From JANNNF01 sp963772935 (GTDB lineage: Bacteria > Pseudomonadota > Alphaproteobacteria > Rhodobacterales > Rhodobacteraceae), in contig CAVYZK010000001.1 in NCBI GenBank assembly GCA_963772935.1, positions 124,001-188,000 on the forward strand: a stretch of 64,000 nucleotides of DNA, written 5' to 3'. The position numbers and the translations under genes were made by a program. Positions 7,766 through 16,725 of this stretch are shown one piece after another. The notes below the pieces were generated by a model, which saw only the letters and a list, made by a program, of their open reading frames with translations, made no database searches and was not told the origin of the DNA. Numbering within the stretch: the stretch's first letter is position 1; each line of letters opens with the position of its first letter.

Positions 7766-8904
7766 GACCGCGCCCCCTTCTTCAGCAGCTCACGCGCGAT
7801 GATCATCCGCTGGATCTGCTGCGTCCCTTCATAGATCTGCGTGATCTTGGCGTCCCGATACAGCCGCTCCACCTCGAACCCGCGGATATAGCCCGATCCA
7901 CCAAACACCTGCACCGCATCCGCCGTGCGCTGCACCGCCATGTCACCGGCAAAGCATTTCGCCATCGAACAGGCCTTGGTGGCATCCTCGCCGCGATCAA
8001 TCTTCACCGCCGCCGATTGCACCAGCAACCGCGCCGCCTCGATATCCCGCGCCATATCGGCCAGCAGCCACTGCACGCCCTGAAATTCCGAAATCGACTT
8101 GCCGAACTGCCGCCGCTGCCCGGCATAATCCACCGCAGCCTCCAGCCCCGCCTGCCCGATGCCCACGGCCAAGGACGCAATCCCCACCCGGCCCTTGTCC
8201 AGCACCGACATCATCATGTGAAAGCCGCGCCCGGCCTGCCCCAACAGCGCCCCAGCCCCCAGCCGCACATCCTTGAAATCAAGCCCGCCGACCTGCGACG
8301 CCCGCTGCCCCATCTTGTGCTCTTTCGGCCCCCGCGTGACCCCGGCGCTATGCAGATCGACGATGAAAATCGACATGCCGCGATTGCCCGCCTCTTTATC
8401 CGTGCGCGCCAGCACAAAGGCCAAATCGGCCACCGGCGCGTTATGAATCCAGATCTTGCCGCCGTTCAGCACCCATCCGTCGCCATCCGCCACCGCCGTG
8501 GTGCGAATACCCGATACATCCGTGCCCGCCTCGGGCTCGGTGATGCAGTAGGCCACCTTCGTCCGCATCGCCAGAATATCGCCCAGCAAGGCCTGCTGCG
8601 CGGGCGTTCCATGCCGCACCAGCAGGGTCGAGATCAGCTCCAACAGCCCGCATTGATCCGCCACGCTCGCATAGCCGCGCGACACTTCCTCCATCACCAA
8701 AGCATAGGTCAGCGTATCAAACCCCGGCCCGCCCAGCGCCTCCGGCACGCCGATGCCGAACAGCCCCAGCTTGGCCATCTCCTCATACAGTCCCGCCGGG
8801 AACTTCTCCTCACGGTCCAATTCCTCGGCCACCGGGCGGATCACCTGATCGGCAAACTCCCGCGCCATGTCGCGCACTTGCAGATGTGTCTCGGTCAGAT
8901 ACAT
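7762..8904 (-). CDS. Acyl-CoA dehydrogenase
   Basis: A 380-residue FAD-dependent acyl-CoA dehydrogenase that introduces an alpha,beta double bond into an acyl-CoA and passes electrons to ETF. The FAD/substrate motif YCITEPEAGTD is at 119-129, RRQFGKSISEFQ in the C-terminal helical domain, and the catalytic base Glu is at about 359 in IYEGTQQIQR. The ATG at 8904 is preceded by GGGAGG. It heads a four-gene operon (dehydrogenase, SDR, DUF993, isomerase). An inverted repeat GTAAC-N6-GTTAC lies 15 bases upstream of the start codon and is a likely TetR-family operator. Confidence 0.93.
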   Translation of the reverse strand: MYLTETHLQVRDMAREFADQVIRPVAEELDREEKFPAGLYEEMAKLGLFGIGVPEALGGPGFDTLTYALVMEEVSRGYASVADQCGLLELISTLLVRHGTPAQQALLGDILAMRTKVAYCITEPEAGTDVSGIRTTAVADGDGWVLNGGKIWIHNAPVADLAFVLARTDKEAGNRGMSIFIVDLHSAGVTRGPKEHKMGQRASQVGGLDFKDVRLGAGALLGQAGRGFHMMMSVLDKGRVGIASLAVGIGQAGLEAAVDYAGQRRQFGKSISEFQGVQWLLADMARDIEAARLLVQSAAVKIDRGEDATKACSMAKCFAGDMAVQRTADAVQVFGGSGYIRGFEVERLYRDAKITQIYEGTQQIQRMIIARELLKKGARS

Positions 8905-8919
8905 CCTGCCCTCCCATTA

Positions 8920-8935
8920 GTAACTATCTGGTTAC
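8920..8935. promoter_or_regulatory. Putative TetR operator, site 1
   Basis: GTAAC-TATCTG-GTTAC, a perfect 5-bp inverted repeat with 6-bp spacer, 15 bases upstream of the acyl-CoA dehydrogenase start. Near-identical sites occur at 9024, 14176 and 23991, the last in front of the TetR-family gene. The spacer TATCTG is shared exactly with the 23991 site. Confidence 0.65.
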
Positions 8936-9023
8936 ATTATTGGCGCAAATCCCGCCCGGTCAAGACCGAAAAATCGCGCAAACCCCGCAAACAGGCTTGC
9001 GGGGCGCAAAATCACGCTTATAA

Positions 9024-9039
9024 ATAACCAAACGGTTAC
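9024..9039. promoter_or_regulatory. Putative TetR operator, site 2
   Basis: ATAAC-CAAACG-GTTAC; read on the minus strand this is GTAAC-CGTTTG-GTTAT, matching the site-1 consensus including the terminal TG of the spacer. It lies 20 bases before the chosen aldo/keto reductase ATG (9060), in the same divergent promoter region as site 1. Confidence 0.6.
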
Positions 9040-9059
9040 TAATGGCAGGAACCTACACC

Positions 9060-10076
9060 ATGCTCCCGACTCAGAAACGCAAATTTGGCCGCACCGACCT
9101 GAACGTCACCGCCTTCGGATTCGGCACCGCCCCGCTCGGCAATTTTCTGGCCGAGATGGATGATGCCACCGCCACAGCGATGTTCGATACCGCTTGGGAT
9201 GCCGGCATCCGCATGTTCGATACCGCGCCGATGTATGGTCATGGCCTGTCCGAAGCCCGCACGGGCCAAGCCCTGCGCTGGAAGAACCGCGATGATTTCG
9301 TGCTGGCCTCCAAGGTGGGCCGCTTGCTGAAACCCGCCCGCCGCGCCGATATCGACTTCGCACCCTGGGTCAACGCCGCGCCGTTCCAGTTGCAGTTTGA
9401 CTACTCCTACGACGGCACGATGCGGGCGTTTGAGGACAGCCTGCAACGGCTTGCGCTGGAACATATCGACATCATGTTCATCCACGACATCGACGTGTTC
9501 ACCCGTGGCGCCGAACAACCCGAGGTGTTTGCCCAAGCGATGGATGGTTGCTACCGCGCTTTGGCCTCGCTGCGCGATCAGGGCTTGGTGAAGGCCATCG
9601 GCGTCGGCGTCAACGAATGGGAGGTCTGCCACGCCGCCCTGGAGCAGCGCGATTTCGACGCTTTCCTGCTGGCGGGCCGCTATACGCTGCTGGAGCAAGA
9701 CGCCCTCGACGCTTTCCTACCCCTCTGCGAAGCGCGCGGCGCGGCGGTTCTGGTCGGCGGCGGCTTCAATTCCGGCATCCTCGCCACCGGGGCCAAGCCG
9801 GGCGCGAAATACAACTACGCCCCCGCCCCCGCCGCGATCATGGAAAAAGTCGCCAAGATTGAGGCCGTCTGCGCCGCCCACACCATCCCCCTTGCCGCCG
9901 CCGCTTTGCAATTCGTGGTGGCGCATCCGGCAATCCCGTCCTTCATCGCAGGCACCCGCAACGTGCAGCAGTTGGAGCAAAATCTGGCATGGTTCAGCCA
10001 CCCGATCCCGCCCGCGTTCTGGGCCGATCTGAAGGCAAAGGGCCTGCTGCGCGAGGACGCCCCGGTGCCGGATTAA
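9060..10076 (+). CDS. Aldo/keto reductase (pyridoxal 4-dehydrogenase/D-threo-aldose dehydrogenase type)
   Basis: A 338-residue aldo/keto reductase. The N-terminal FGRTDLNVTAFGFGTAPLG and the substrate-side FDTAPMYGHGLSE (catalytic Tyr) are typical of the subgroup holding D-threo-aldose 1-dehydrogenase and L-fucose dehydrogenase. The catalytic Lys follows in LASKVGR, and a His in FIHDID. The ATG at 9060 has AGGAA eight bases upstream and is preferred over the ATG at 9042. It would oxidise an aldose to a lactone or reduce a carbonyl using NAD(P). It is transcribed away from the acyl-CoA dehydrogenase operon with operator-like repeats between them, so it probably belongs to the same pathway. Confidence 0.88.
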   Translation: MLPTQKRKFGRTDLNVTAFGFGTAPLGNFLAEMDDATATAMFDTAWDAGIRMFDTAPMYGHGLSEARTGQALRWKNRDDFVLASKVGRLLKPARRADIDFAPWVNAAPFQLQFDYSYDGTMRAFEDSLQRLALEHIDIMFIHDIDVFTRGAEQPEVFAQAMDGCYRALASLRDQGLVKAIGVGVNEWEVCHAALEQRDFDAFLLAGRYTLLEQDALDAFLPLCEARGAAVLVGGGFNSGILATGAKPGAKYNYAPAPAAIMEKVAKIEAVCAAHTIPLAAAALQFVVAHPAIPSFIAGTRNVQQLEQNLAWFSHPIPPAFWADLKAKGLLREDAPVPD

Positions 10077-10213
10077 GGGAAGCTGCGCGCTGGTCCACCC
10101 CTCGGAACATCGGACCTTCAATCGCCAGCAAAAGTTAAAAAGGCGTTAAACATCCACGCCTAACCCATTGAAATATAATAACCACAAAGCCTGCCCACGC
10201 CGGGACATATCGG

Positions 10214-11464
10214 CTATCGGATCAAGATCGCCCGGAAATCGTTCACATTGGTCCCCGTCGGCCCCGGCACGAACAGATCCCCCAAAGCCTCAAAAGCCGT
10301 ATAGGCATCATTCCCGGCCAACAGAGCCGCAGGGTCCACCCCCAGCCCCCGCAGCCGCGCCATCGAGGCCCCATCCGCGAAGGCCCCGGCATTATCTTCC
10401 GACCCGTCAATCCCATCCGTATCTGCGGCAAGGGCCGCAAACCCGACCCCCTCCGCCGCCAAAGCCAGCGCCAGCAGAAACTCCGAATTCCGCCCGCCCC
10501 GCCCCCTGCCGCGCAGGGTCACGGTCGTCTCGCCGCCCGACAAGATCACCACGGGGCGCGGGAACGGCCGCCCCCGCAGCGCCACTTCCCGGGCAATCGC
10601 GGCATGAACCCGGCCCACATCCCGCGCCTCGCCCTCGATCGCATCCGACAAGATCACCGCAGGCACAGGTGACGCCGCAGCCGCCGCCTCCAAACTCAAC
10701 CGCGCCGAGGCGATCACCCGCACCTCATGCCCGGCGAACACCGCATCCCCCGGATCAGGCGCGCGACCCTGATCGCCCGCCAACCAGCCCGCGACCTTCA
10801 CAGGCAGTTCAATCCGCCAAGCCGCCACCATCGCCCGCGCCTCCTCGCGGCTAACCCGGTCCGGCACCGTCGGCCCGGAGGCTACCTGTGCGGGATCATC
10901 GCCCGGCACGTCCGACACCACCAGACTGACTACCCACGCCGGATAACAAGCCGCCGCAAGCCGCCCGCCCTTGATGCCAGACACCTGCTTCCTGATCGCG
11001 TTCATCACCGAAATCGGCGCGCCAGAAGCCAGCAAAGCGCGGTTCAGATCGGCCTCATCCTGCAAGGTCAGATCCCCGGGCGGGGAAGGCAGCAAGGCCG
11101 AACCGCCGCCGCAGATCAGGGCCACCACCAGATCATCGGCGGTCAATCCCCGCACCGCATCGAACAGCGCAACTGAACCCGCAATCCCGGCCTGATCCGG
11201 CACCGGATGCGCCGCTTCCAGCACCTTGATCCGCTTGGTCGCGCAGCCGTAACCGTAGCGGGTCACGACGACACCCTCTAGCGGCCCATCCCACAAATCC
11301 TCAAACGCCGCCGCCAGTTGTGCCGCCCCCTTGCCCGCGCCGATCACCACCACGCGGCCTTTCGGGCGGGCGGGCAGATGGGCTTGCAGGGCGGCTTTTG
11401 GGTCAGCGGCCCGCACCGCCGCCTGAAACAGCCCGGTCAGGACGCTGCGATCTTCGGGCGTCAT
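10214..11464 (-). CDS. Glycerate 2-kinase (GckA/TtuD, MOFRL type)
   Basis: 416 residues of the type-II glycerate kinase family. The N-terminal DUF4147 domain has VVVIGAGKGAAQLAAAFE and the phosphate-binding ICGGGSALLPSPP (around 110-125). The C-terminal MOFRL domain has ILSGGETTVTLRGRGRGGRNSEF. The enzyme phosphorylates D-glycerate to 2-phosphoglycerate and is the usual exit of tartrate, hydroxypyruvate and sugar-acid routes into lower glycolysis. It is last in the CoA-transferase/enoyl-CoA hydratase/Dabb operon and overlaps the Dabb gene by four bases. This suggests that one product of the island's pathway is glycerate or hydroxypyruvate/tartronate semialdehyde. Confidence 0.9.
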   Translation of the reverse strand: MTPEDRSVLTGLFQAAVRAADPKAALQAHLPARPKGRVVVIGAGKGAAQLAAAFEDLWDGPLEGVVVTRYGYGCATKRIKVLEAAHPVPDQAGIAGSVALFDAVRGLTADDLVVALICGGGSALLPSPPGDLTLQDEADLNRALLASGAPISVMNAIRKQVSGIKGGRLAAACYPAWVVSLVVSDVPGDDPAQVASGPTVPDRVSREEARAMVAAWRIELPVKVAGWLAGDQGRAPDPGDAVFAGHEVRVIASARLSLEAAAAASPVPAVILSDAIEGEARDVGRVHAAIAREVALRGRPFPRPVVILSGGETTVTLRGRGRGGRNSEFLLALALAAEGVGFAALAADTDGIDGSEDNAGAFADGASMARLRGLGVDPAALLAGNDAYTAFEALGDLFVPGPTGTNVNDFRAILIR

Positions 11465-11772
11465 GCGGCCACGACGTCGAACACGAACACACCCTCGATC
11501 CCGCCTTCCGTCTCGGCCACGATCTGCGCGCCGACCGCCTGATGTGCGGGGTGGATCAGATAGGCGTCGCGCGTGGCTTCATCGGCAAAATCGAACCAGA
11601 ACAGATCATCAAAGCCCCGCGACAAAGGCTCCACCGTCACATTCGCCGAATGTTGGAAATCGACGATGCCGCCAATATGCGCCGAAAGCCCCGCCAGCGC
11701 AGCATAAAGCCCGGCCTTGGTGTCGGCGCTGGTGCCCGGTTTGAAACGCAGAGCGACGATGTGGCGGATCAT
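11461..11772 (-). CDS. Dabb (stress-responsive A/B barrel) domain protein
   Basis: A 103-residue protein beginning MIRHIVALRFKPG, the hallmark of the Dabb ferredoxin-like fold, with the downstream VSHDLLF-like strand replaced by FDDLFWFDFADEAT and ending HPAHQAVGAQI. Members include plant stress proteins, polyketide cyclases and small sugar-pathway accessory proteins. The start at 11772 gives the usual length of about 100 residues. It lies between enoyl-CoA hydratase (40 bases away) and glycerate kinase (4-base overlap), so it is probably a pathway enzyme or accessory cyclase/epimerase. The reaction is unknown. Confidence 0.8.
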   Translation of the reverse strand: MIRHIVALRFKPGTSADTKAGLYAALAGLSAHIGGIVDFQHSANVTVEPLSRGFDDLFWFDFADEATRDAYLIHPAHQAVGAQIVAETEGGIEGVFVFDVVAA

Positions 11773-11812
11773 GATGGTCCTTTCAGAAACGGGCGGGTCA
11801 GAAACGGGCAGA

Positions 11813-12577
11813 TCAGAATTGGGGCGGGCGTTTTTCACGGTAGGCAGACAGGCCCTTGGCCAGATCATCAGACCCTGCCACAAGCGCACCTGCAAGGATT
11901 TCAAGGGTACGCTCACGATCTTCACCCTCGGCGGCGTTGATCAATTGCTTGGTGATCGCCGTGGCGCGCGGGCTGCGGGTGGCGACGCGCGCGGCCACGG
12001 TCAGCGCCGCCTCCATCCCCTGACCGGATGGCACCACCTGATCCACCAAGCCCAACGCAAGCGCCTGATCGGCAGTGAAAACCTCACCCATCAATGCCAT
12101 CCGCCGCACCAGTTGCGCGCCAAAGCGGCGGCTGGCGCGTTGGGTGCCGGACCAGCCGGGGATGATGCCCAGCCCGGTTTCCGGCAGCGCGAGTTTGACA
12201 TGGGCTTCGGCAATGCGCAGATCGGCGCAGGCGGCGAGTTCCAGCCCGCCGCCAAAGCAGGCCCCGTTCAGCACCGCGATCAGCGGCTGGCGCAGGCGGG
12301 TCAGCGCATCAAACGCCTGATGGCCGTCGCGCAGCCAGCGATGGCCGAAATCGTCGGGGGAAAGGCTGCTCCAGGCCGCAATGTCGCCGCCTGCGCAAAA
12401 CGCCTTGCCCTCGGCGCTGAGGATCACCACGCGGGCATCCGAGCGTTCGATCTGATGGCAGATCGGCAGCAAAGCCGCCACCATGTCGGCATCCAAAGCG
12501 TTCAGCTTTTCAGCCCGGCACAGCCGCAGATGCGCCACCGGGCCGTCGAAGGACAGCGCAAGGCGGGGGTCGGTCAT
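11813..12577 (-). CDS. Enoyl-CoA hydratase/isomerase family protein
   Basis: 254 residues of the crotonase superfamily. Oxyanion-hole strands are GKAFCAGGD (about 57-65) and NGACFGGGLELA, the latter carrying the first catalytic Glu. The second catalytic Glu sits in ALPETGLGIIPGWSG. All residues needed for hydration of a 2-enoyl-CoA are present. It overlaps the CoA-transferase gene by four bases and is probably translationally coupled to it. It most likely hydrates the product of the acyl-CoA dehydrogenase encoded at 7762-8904. Confidence 0.9.
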   Translation of the reverse strand: MTDPRLALSFDGPVAHLRLCRAEKLNALDADMVAALLPICHQIERSDARVVILSAEGKAFCAGGDIAAWSSLSPDDFGHRWLRDGHQAFDALTRLRQPLIAVLNGACFGGGLELAACADLRIAEAHVKLALPETGLGIIPGWSGTQRASRRFGAQLVRRMALMGEVFTADQALALGLVDQVVPSGQGMEAALTVAARVATRSPRATAITKQLINAAEGEDRERTLEILAGALVAGSDDLAKGLSAYREKRPPQF

Positions 12578-14145
12578 AGCTGCAATCCGAACGGTGGTTC
12601 ATAAAACAACGCGCTGTCCATCCGCTTCAGATTGGGTGCTACATGCAGCGGCGTGCTGGCCTGATCCAGCACATCGCGCTGCACATCCAGCCCCGGCGCG
12701 ACTTCGGTCAGCAGCAGACCCTGCGGGGTCAGGCGGATCACGCAACGCTCGGTCACATAGGTGATGTCCTGCCCTTGTGCCACCGCGCGGCGGCCCGAGA
12801 ATGACACCTGATCAACCTTCGGCACGATCTTGGCGACCTTGCCTTCCTTGTCGATCACCAGCTTGCCGTCTGCGAGGTGCATCTTCGCCCCGGCGTTGAA
12901 GTTGCCAGAAAACACGATCTTGCGGGCGCGCGCAGTGATATCGACAAACCCGCCCGCCCCTGCGGTGCGGTGCGGCGTCGCCGAGAGGCGCGATACATTG
13001 ACCGACCCCTCGGCGTCGATTTCCAGAAACGAGAGGAGAGAGCAATCGAACCCGCCCGCTTGAAAATAGCTGAACTGGTGCGGCGAGGCGACGAAGGCTT
13101 CGGCGTTGCTGGCACAGCCGAACTTGAAATCCAGCAGGGGAATGCCGCCGACCGCGCCCTGTTCGATGACCCAGGTGACCTTGCCGTGGTGGCCTTCCTC
13201 CAGCAGCACGCGCGGTACATTGGCCGAAATGCCGAAGCCAATATTCACGGCCCAACCGGTCTGCAATTCTTGCGCCACGCGACGGGCGATCACCTTGCCG
13301 GGGTTGAATTCGGCGCGGCGGAAGGTGTTCAAGGGCCGGAACAACTCGCCGGAAATCGCCGGATCATAGGCGGTGGCGGTGGTTTGCAGCTGATCGGGGG
13401 CCTCGACGATGACATCGACAAGGATGCCCGGCACGCGCACGTCATGCGGGCGCAGGCTGCCGTTTTGCGCGATGCGGCGGACCTGCGCAATGACGAGGCC
13501 GCCGGAATTGCGGGCGGCCAAGGCCATTTCCATCGCGCCCAAGGTAGCGCCTTCCTGCTCAAAGGTCAGGTTGCCGTTTTCGTCCGAGGTGCTGGCGCGG
13601 ATGATCGCCACATCGGGCTGCAAGGGCGGGAAATGCAGCCAATCTTCGCCCGCAAAATCCACATGTTTCACAATCGGTTGCGCGCGGGCACTGGCATTCA
13701 TCGCGCAGCCGTCTTGCAATGGGTCAACGAATGTATCCAGCCCGATTTTGGTCAGCACGCCGGGGCGTTTCGCGCCGCCCTCGCGCAGCATGTCGAACAC
13801 GATACCCGAGGGCACGTTATAAGCCGCCAGTTGTTCAGCCAGGATCATCTGCCAGACCAAGGGCGGTTCGGCGTTCGACGGGCCAGAGGGGTAAGAGCCG
13901 CCGATGATCTTGGTCAGCATCCCCGGTTTGGCGATGTGATCGACGCCCTTGGAGCCGAACATATCCCCCGCCGCAATCGGGTGAATGGTGGTCAGATTGG
14001 TCGGATGGCCTTCGGTATCAAAGCGTTCACCCAAGGCTTTCAGCACGGCATCCGGGCAGCACAGGCCGGACGAGGAATTCACCGCGATCATCGCATCATC
14101 GCCAATCAAGCGCACCGCCTCGGCAGCCGTTTTGATCTTTGACAT
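12574..14145 (-). CDS. Acyl-CoA:acetate/3-ketoacid CoA-transferase (YdiF-like, fused subunits)
   Basis: A 523-residue single-chain family I CoA-transferase. The N-terminal half has AMIAVNSSSGLCCPDAVL and a GSYPSGPSN loop. The C-terminal half has the catalytic Glu in VIEQGAVGGIP, as in E. coli YdiF, followed by SYFQAGGFD. It would activate a carboxylic acid by moving CoA from acetyl-CoA or another donor. The ATG at 14145 is preceded by AGGAGA and preferred over codons further upstream. As first gene of its operon it probably provides the CoA ester used by the acyl-CoA dehydrogenase and hydratase. An operator-like repeat lies 30 bases upstream. Confidence 0.9.
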   Translation of the reverse strand: MSKIKTAAEAVRLIGDDAMIAVNSSSGLCCPDAVLKALGERFDTEGHPTNLTTIHPIAAGDMFGSKGVDHIAKPGMLTKIIGGSYPSGPSNAEPPLVWQMILAEQLAAYNVPSGIVFDMLREGGAKRPGVLTKIGLDTFVDPLQDGCAMNASARAQPIVKHVDFAGEDWLHFPPLQPDVAIIRASTSDENGNLTFEQEGATLGAMEMALAARNSGGLVIAQVRRIAQNGSLRPHDVRVPGILVDVIVEAPDQLQTTATAYDPAISGELFRPLNTFRRAEFNPGKVIARRVAQELQTGWAVNIGFGISANVPRVLLEEGHHGKVTWVIEQGAVGGIPLLDFKFGCASNAEAFVASPHQFSYFQAGGFDCSLLSFLEIDAEGSVNVSRLSATPHRTAGAGGFVDITARARKIVFSGNFNAGAKMHLADGKLVIDKEGKVAKIVPKVDQVSFSGRRAVAQGQDITYVTERCVIRLTPQGLLLTEVAPGLDVQRDVLDQASTPLHVAPNLKRMDSALFYEPPFGLQL

Positions 14146-14175
14146 GGCGATTCTCCTATTCGGGCGTTGCATCAA

Positions 14176-14191
14176 GTAACTAACTGGTTAT
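14176..14191. promoter_or_regulatory. Putative TetR operator, site 3
   Basis: GTAAC-TAACTG-GTTAT, matching the consensus of sites 1, 2 and 4 with the spacer ending in CTG as in site 1. It is in the divergent region between the CoA-transferase operon and the second aldo/keto reductase. Confidence 0.6.
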
Positions 14192-14262
14192 AAGATTAAG
14201 CACAGCCTGCCAAGCCCATCAAGGGAATAATCCGCGGGGATGCCACCAGTTTGGAGACAGCG

Positions 14263-15081
14263 ATGAACATCAGTTTTCAGAAGACCCACCAGCGCGCGTT
14301 TGGAACCTTTCCGCTGAAGGGCGACGTGCTGGCGCAGGCGATTGCGGCGGCGGTGACGGTGGGCTACCGGGCGTTCGACACAGCGCAAATGTATGGCAAT
14401 GAGGCCGACACCGGCGCGGCACTGAAGGCCACGGGGCTGGCGCGCGATCAGCTGTGCATCACCACCAAGGTCAGCACCGACAATTTCGGCGCGGATAAAT
14501 TCCTGCCCTCGGTCGAGCAAAGCCTGCGGGATTTGCAGGTAGATCAGGTGGATATGCTGCTGCTGCACTGGCCCGCGCCGGATGGCGATATCGTGCCCTC
14601 GTTGCGGTTGCTGCAACAGGCGCAGGCGCGCGGGCTGGCGCTGCATATCGGGATTTCCAATTTCACCGCCGCGATGATGCGGCAGGCCAAGGCGGTGGTG
14701 GATGTGCCGCTGGTGACCAATCAGGTGGAATTTCAGCCGCTGCTGAATCAGGATATTCTGCTGGCAGCGGCGCAGGAGACGGGGATACCGCTGTCGTCCT
14801 ATTGTTCGGTCGCGCGGGGGGAAGTGTTCAAATACCCGCTGTTTGCCGAGATCGGCGCGAGTTACGGCAAATCGGCAGCGCAGGTGGTGTTGCGCTGGAT
14901 TTTGCAAAAGGGTGTGCCGATCAACACCATGTCAACCAAGCCCGCCAATATTGCCGAGAATTTTGAGGTGATGGATTTCACCCTGTCGTCGATCGACATG
15001 GCGCGGATCGAGGCGATGAAATCGGTGGGCTACCGGGTGGTGACGAAAGCGTTGGTGCCGATTGCGCCGGAATGGGATTAG
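14263..15081 (+). CDS. Aldo/keto reductase (2,5-diketo-gluconate reductase type)
   Basis: A 272-residue aldo/keto reductase of the small DkgA/DkgB-like subgroup. Catalytic residues are seen as Asp and Tyr in AFDTAQMYGNEAD (about 37-49), Lys in TTKVS (about 71) and His in LLLHWPAP (about 102). The late cofactor region reads GVPINTMSTKPANIAENF; the family often has Ser-Lys-Arg there. The start ATG at 14263 follows GGAGA. It is divergent from the CoA-transferase operon with the shared operator-like site between them. It would reduce or oxidise a keto-sugar or aldehyde intermediate. Confidence 0.87.
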   Translation: MNISFQKTHQRAFGTFPLKGDVLAQAIAAAVTVGYRAFDTAQMYGNEADTGAALKATGLARDQLCITTKVSTDNFGADKFLPSVEQSLRDLQVDQVDMLLLHWPAPDGDIVPSLRLLQQAQARGLALHIGISNFTAAMMRQAKAVVDVPLVTNQVEFQPLLNQDILLAAAQETGIPLSSYCSVARGEVFKYPLFAEIGASYGKSAAQVVLRWILQKGVPINTMSTKPANIAENFEVMDFTLSSIDMARIEAMKSVGYRVVTKALVPIAPEWD

Positions 15082-15089
15082 GCGGATCG

Positions 15090-15110
15090 GGGCGGCCTTG
15101 CGGGCCGCCC
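15090..15110. terminator. Bidirectional hairpin between convergent genes
   Basis: GGGCGGCC-TTGCG-GGCCGCCC sits in the 30 bases between the aldo/keto reductase stop and the GMC oxidoreductase stop, followed by TTTACT on the plus strand. It is probably the shared end of both transcripts; the T-run is short. Confidence 0.55.
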
Positions 15111-15111
15111 T

Positions 15112-16725
15112 TTACTGATTGCCACGGATCAGATCGGCTGCCTTTTCGCCGATCATGATGGTGGGCGCATTGGTGTTGGATCCGATCAGGCTGGGCATCA
15201 CCGAACTGTCGCAGATGCGCAAACCATCGACGCCGCGCACCCGCAAAGACGGATCGACCACCGCCATATCGTCCTGCCCCATCCGGCAGGTGGATACCGG
15301 GTGATATGAGGTGCGGCCATATTGGCGGGCGTAGGCTTCGTAATCGGCATGGGTTTTCACCGCGTCATCTGGGAAGCGCAGGGTGCGGATGTATTTCTGC
15401 AACGACGGCTGGCTGAACACCTCGCGGCTGATCTTCACGCCCTCGGCAGCGATGCGCAGATCGTCGGGGTCGGCCAGAAAATTCGGATCGACCAGCGGCA
15501 GAGCGGCGGGATCCGCAGAGCGCAAGCTGACCGAGCCGCGCGATTTCGGGCGCAGGGCATAGCTGTTCAGGGTGATGCCGGATGCGCCTTTCGGCACCGA
15601 TGGCACACCCGCCTCGGCCCCTGCGCCCGCGAGGAAATGGAATTGCAGGTCGGGGCAAGCGGCGGATGTGTCAGCATACCAGAACGCGCCGCCCTCAACG
15701 ACGTTCGAGGTGACGGGCCCGGATTTGAACAAGGTGTATTCGATCCCGGCCCACAAGGCCCAATGCGGCTTGTTGTATTTATCAAGGCTGTCGTGGCCCT
15801 TCAGCTCTGCCACGATGTCGATGCCGAAATGATCGGTCAGATTCTGGCCAACGCCGGGCAGGTCTTGCTGCACCTTGATGCCGTGGCGGGCGAGGTCCGC
15901 CGCGGGGCCAATGCCCGACAGCAGCATCAGCTTGGGCGTGCCAACCGCGCCAGAGGTCACGATGACTTCGCTGTCGGCGCGAGCGATCTGGGTGGCGCCA
16001 GCCTTGCTATATTCCACCCCCGTCGCGCGACCTGCGCTGACCACCACCCGCAGCACCAAGGCTCCGGTGATCACGGTCAGGTTAGGGCGCGACAAGGCGG
16101 GGCGCAGATAGCCCACGGCGGCCGAGCAGCGGCGATAGTTCTTCGTCGTGGTCTGATAGAACCCGGCGCCTTCCTGCAAAGCGCCATTGAAATCAGCGTT
16201 GTAGGGAATGCCAAACTCTTGACAGCTTTGCACGAAGGCGCGGGTGACGGGCTGCGGATCGGGGATGTTTGACACGCCCAAAGGGCCATCGGTGCCGTGC
16301 AGCTTGCCCGACAGAATGGTGTTGCCCTCGGATCGCAGGAAGTATTTCTGCACCTCGGCAGCGCCCCAACCTAACGCGCCTTCCGCCACCCAACGGTCAT
16401 AATCGCTGGGGTGGCCACGGGTGAAAATCTCGGCGTTGATCGACGAGCCGCCGCCCAGAACTTTCGCCTGCGCATAGGGAATTTCACGATTGTTCGCGTG
16501 CTTTTGCGGCGTGGTCATCAGGCCCCAGGTCAGCGGACCGGTGGTCATCTTGGCAAAGCCCACCGGCATATGGATCAACGGATGGGTATCGCGGCCGCCG
16601 GCTTCGATCAGGCAGACCCGCGCCGATGGATTTTCCGACAACCGCGCGGCCAGCACGCAGCCCGCCGAGCCACCGCCGACAATCACATAATCAAACCCTG
16701 CCCGTTCAGAAGCCTGCGCCATCAT
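15112..16725 (-). CDS. GMC family FAD-dependent alcohol oxidoreductase (choline dehydrogenase-like)
   Basis: 537 residues. The N-terminal FAD-binding motif is YVIVGGGSAGCVLAARLSE (about 14-32), followed by GMC signature 1 in the GGGSSINAEIFTRGH region and signature 2 in VTSGAVGTPKLMLLSGIGP. The catalytic His is in TSYHPVSTCRMG and the C-terminal FAD contacts are in SNTNAPTIMIGEKAADLI. It oxidises a primary alcohol to an aldehyde with an FAD cofactor. The gene overlaps the aldehyde dehydrogenase stop by four bases, so the pair probably converts an alcohol to an acid in two steps, feeding the CoA-transferase. It is the last gene of the seven-gene transporter/dehydrogenase operon. Confidence 0.92.
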   Translation of the reverse strand: MMAQASERAGFDYVIVGGGSAGCVLAARLSENPSARVCLIEAGGRDTHPLIHMPVGFAKMTTGPLTWGLMTTPQKHANNREIPYAQAKVLGGGSSINAEIFTRGHPSDYDRWVAEGALGWGAAEVQKYFLRSEGNTILSGKLHGTDGPLGVSNIPDPQPVTRAFVQSCQEFGIPYNADFNGALQEGAGFYQTTTKNYRRCSAAVGYLRPALSRPNLTVITGALVLRVVVSAGRATGVEYSKAGATQIARADSEVIVTSGAVGTPKLMLLSGIGPAADLARHGIKVQQDLPGVGQNLTDHFGIDIVAELKGHDSLDKYNKPHWALWAGIEYTLFKSGPVTSNVVEGGAFWYADTSAACPDLQFHFLAGAGAEAGVPSVPKGASGITLNSYALRPKSRGSVSLRSADPAALPLVDPNFLADPDDLRIAAEGVKISREVFSQPSLQKYIRTLRFPDDAVKTHADYEAYARQYGRTSYHPVSTCRMGQDDMAVVDPSLRVRGVDGLRICDSSVMPSLIGSNTNAPTIMIGEKAADLIRGNQ

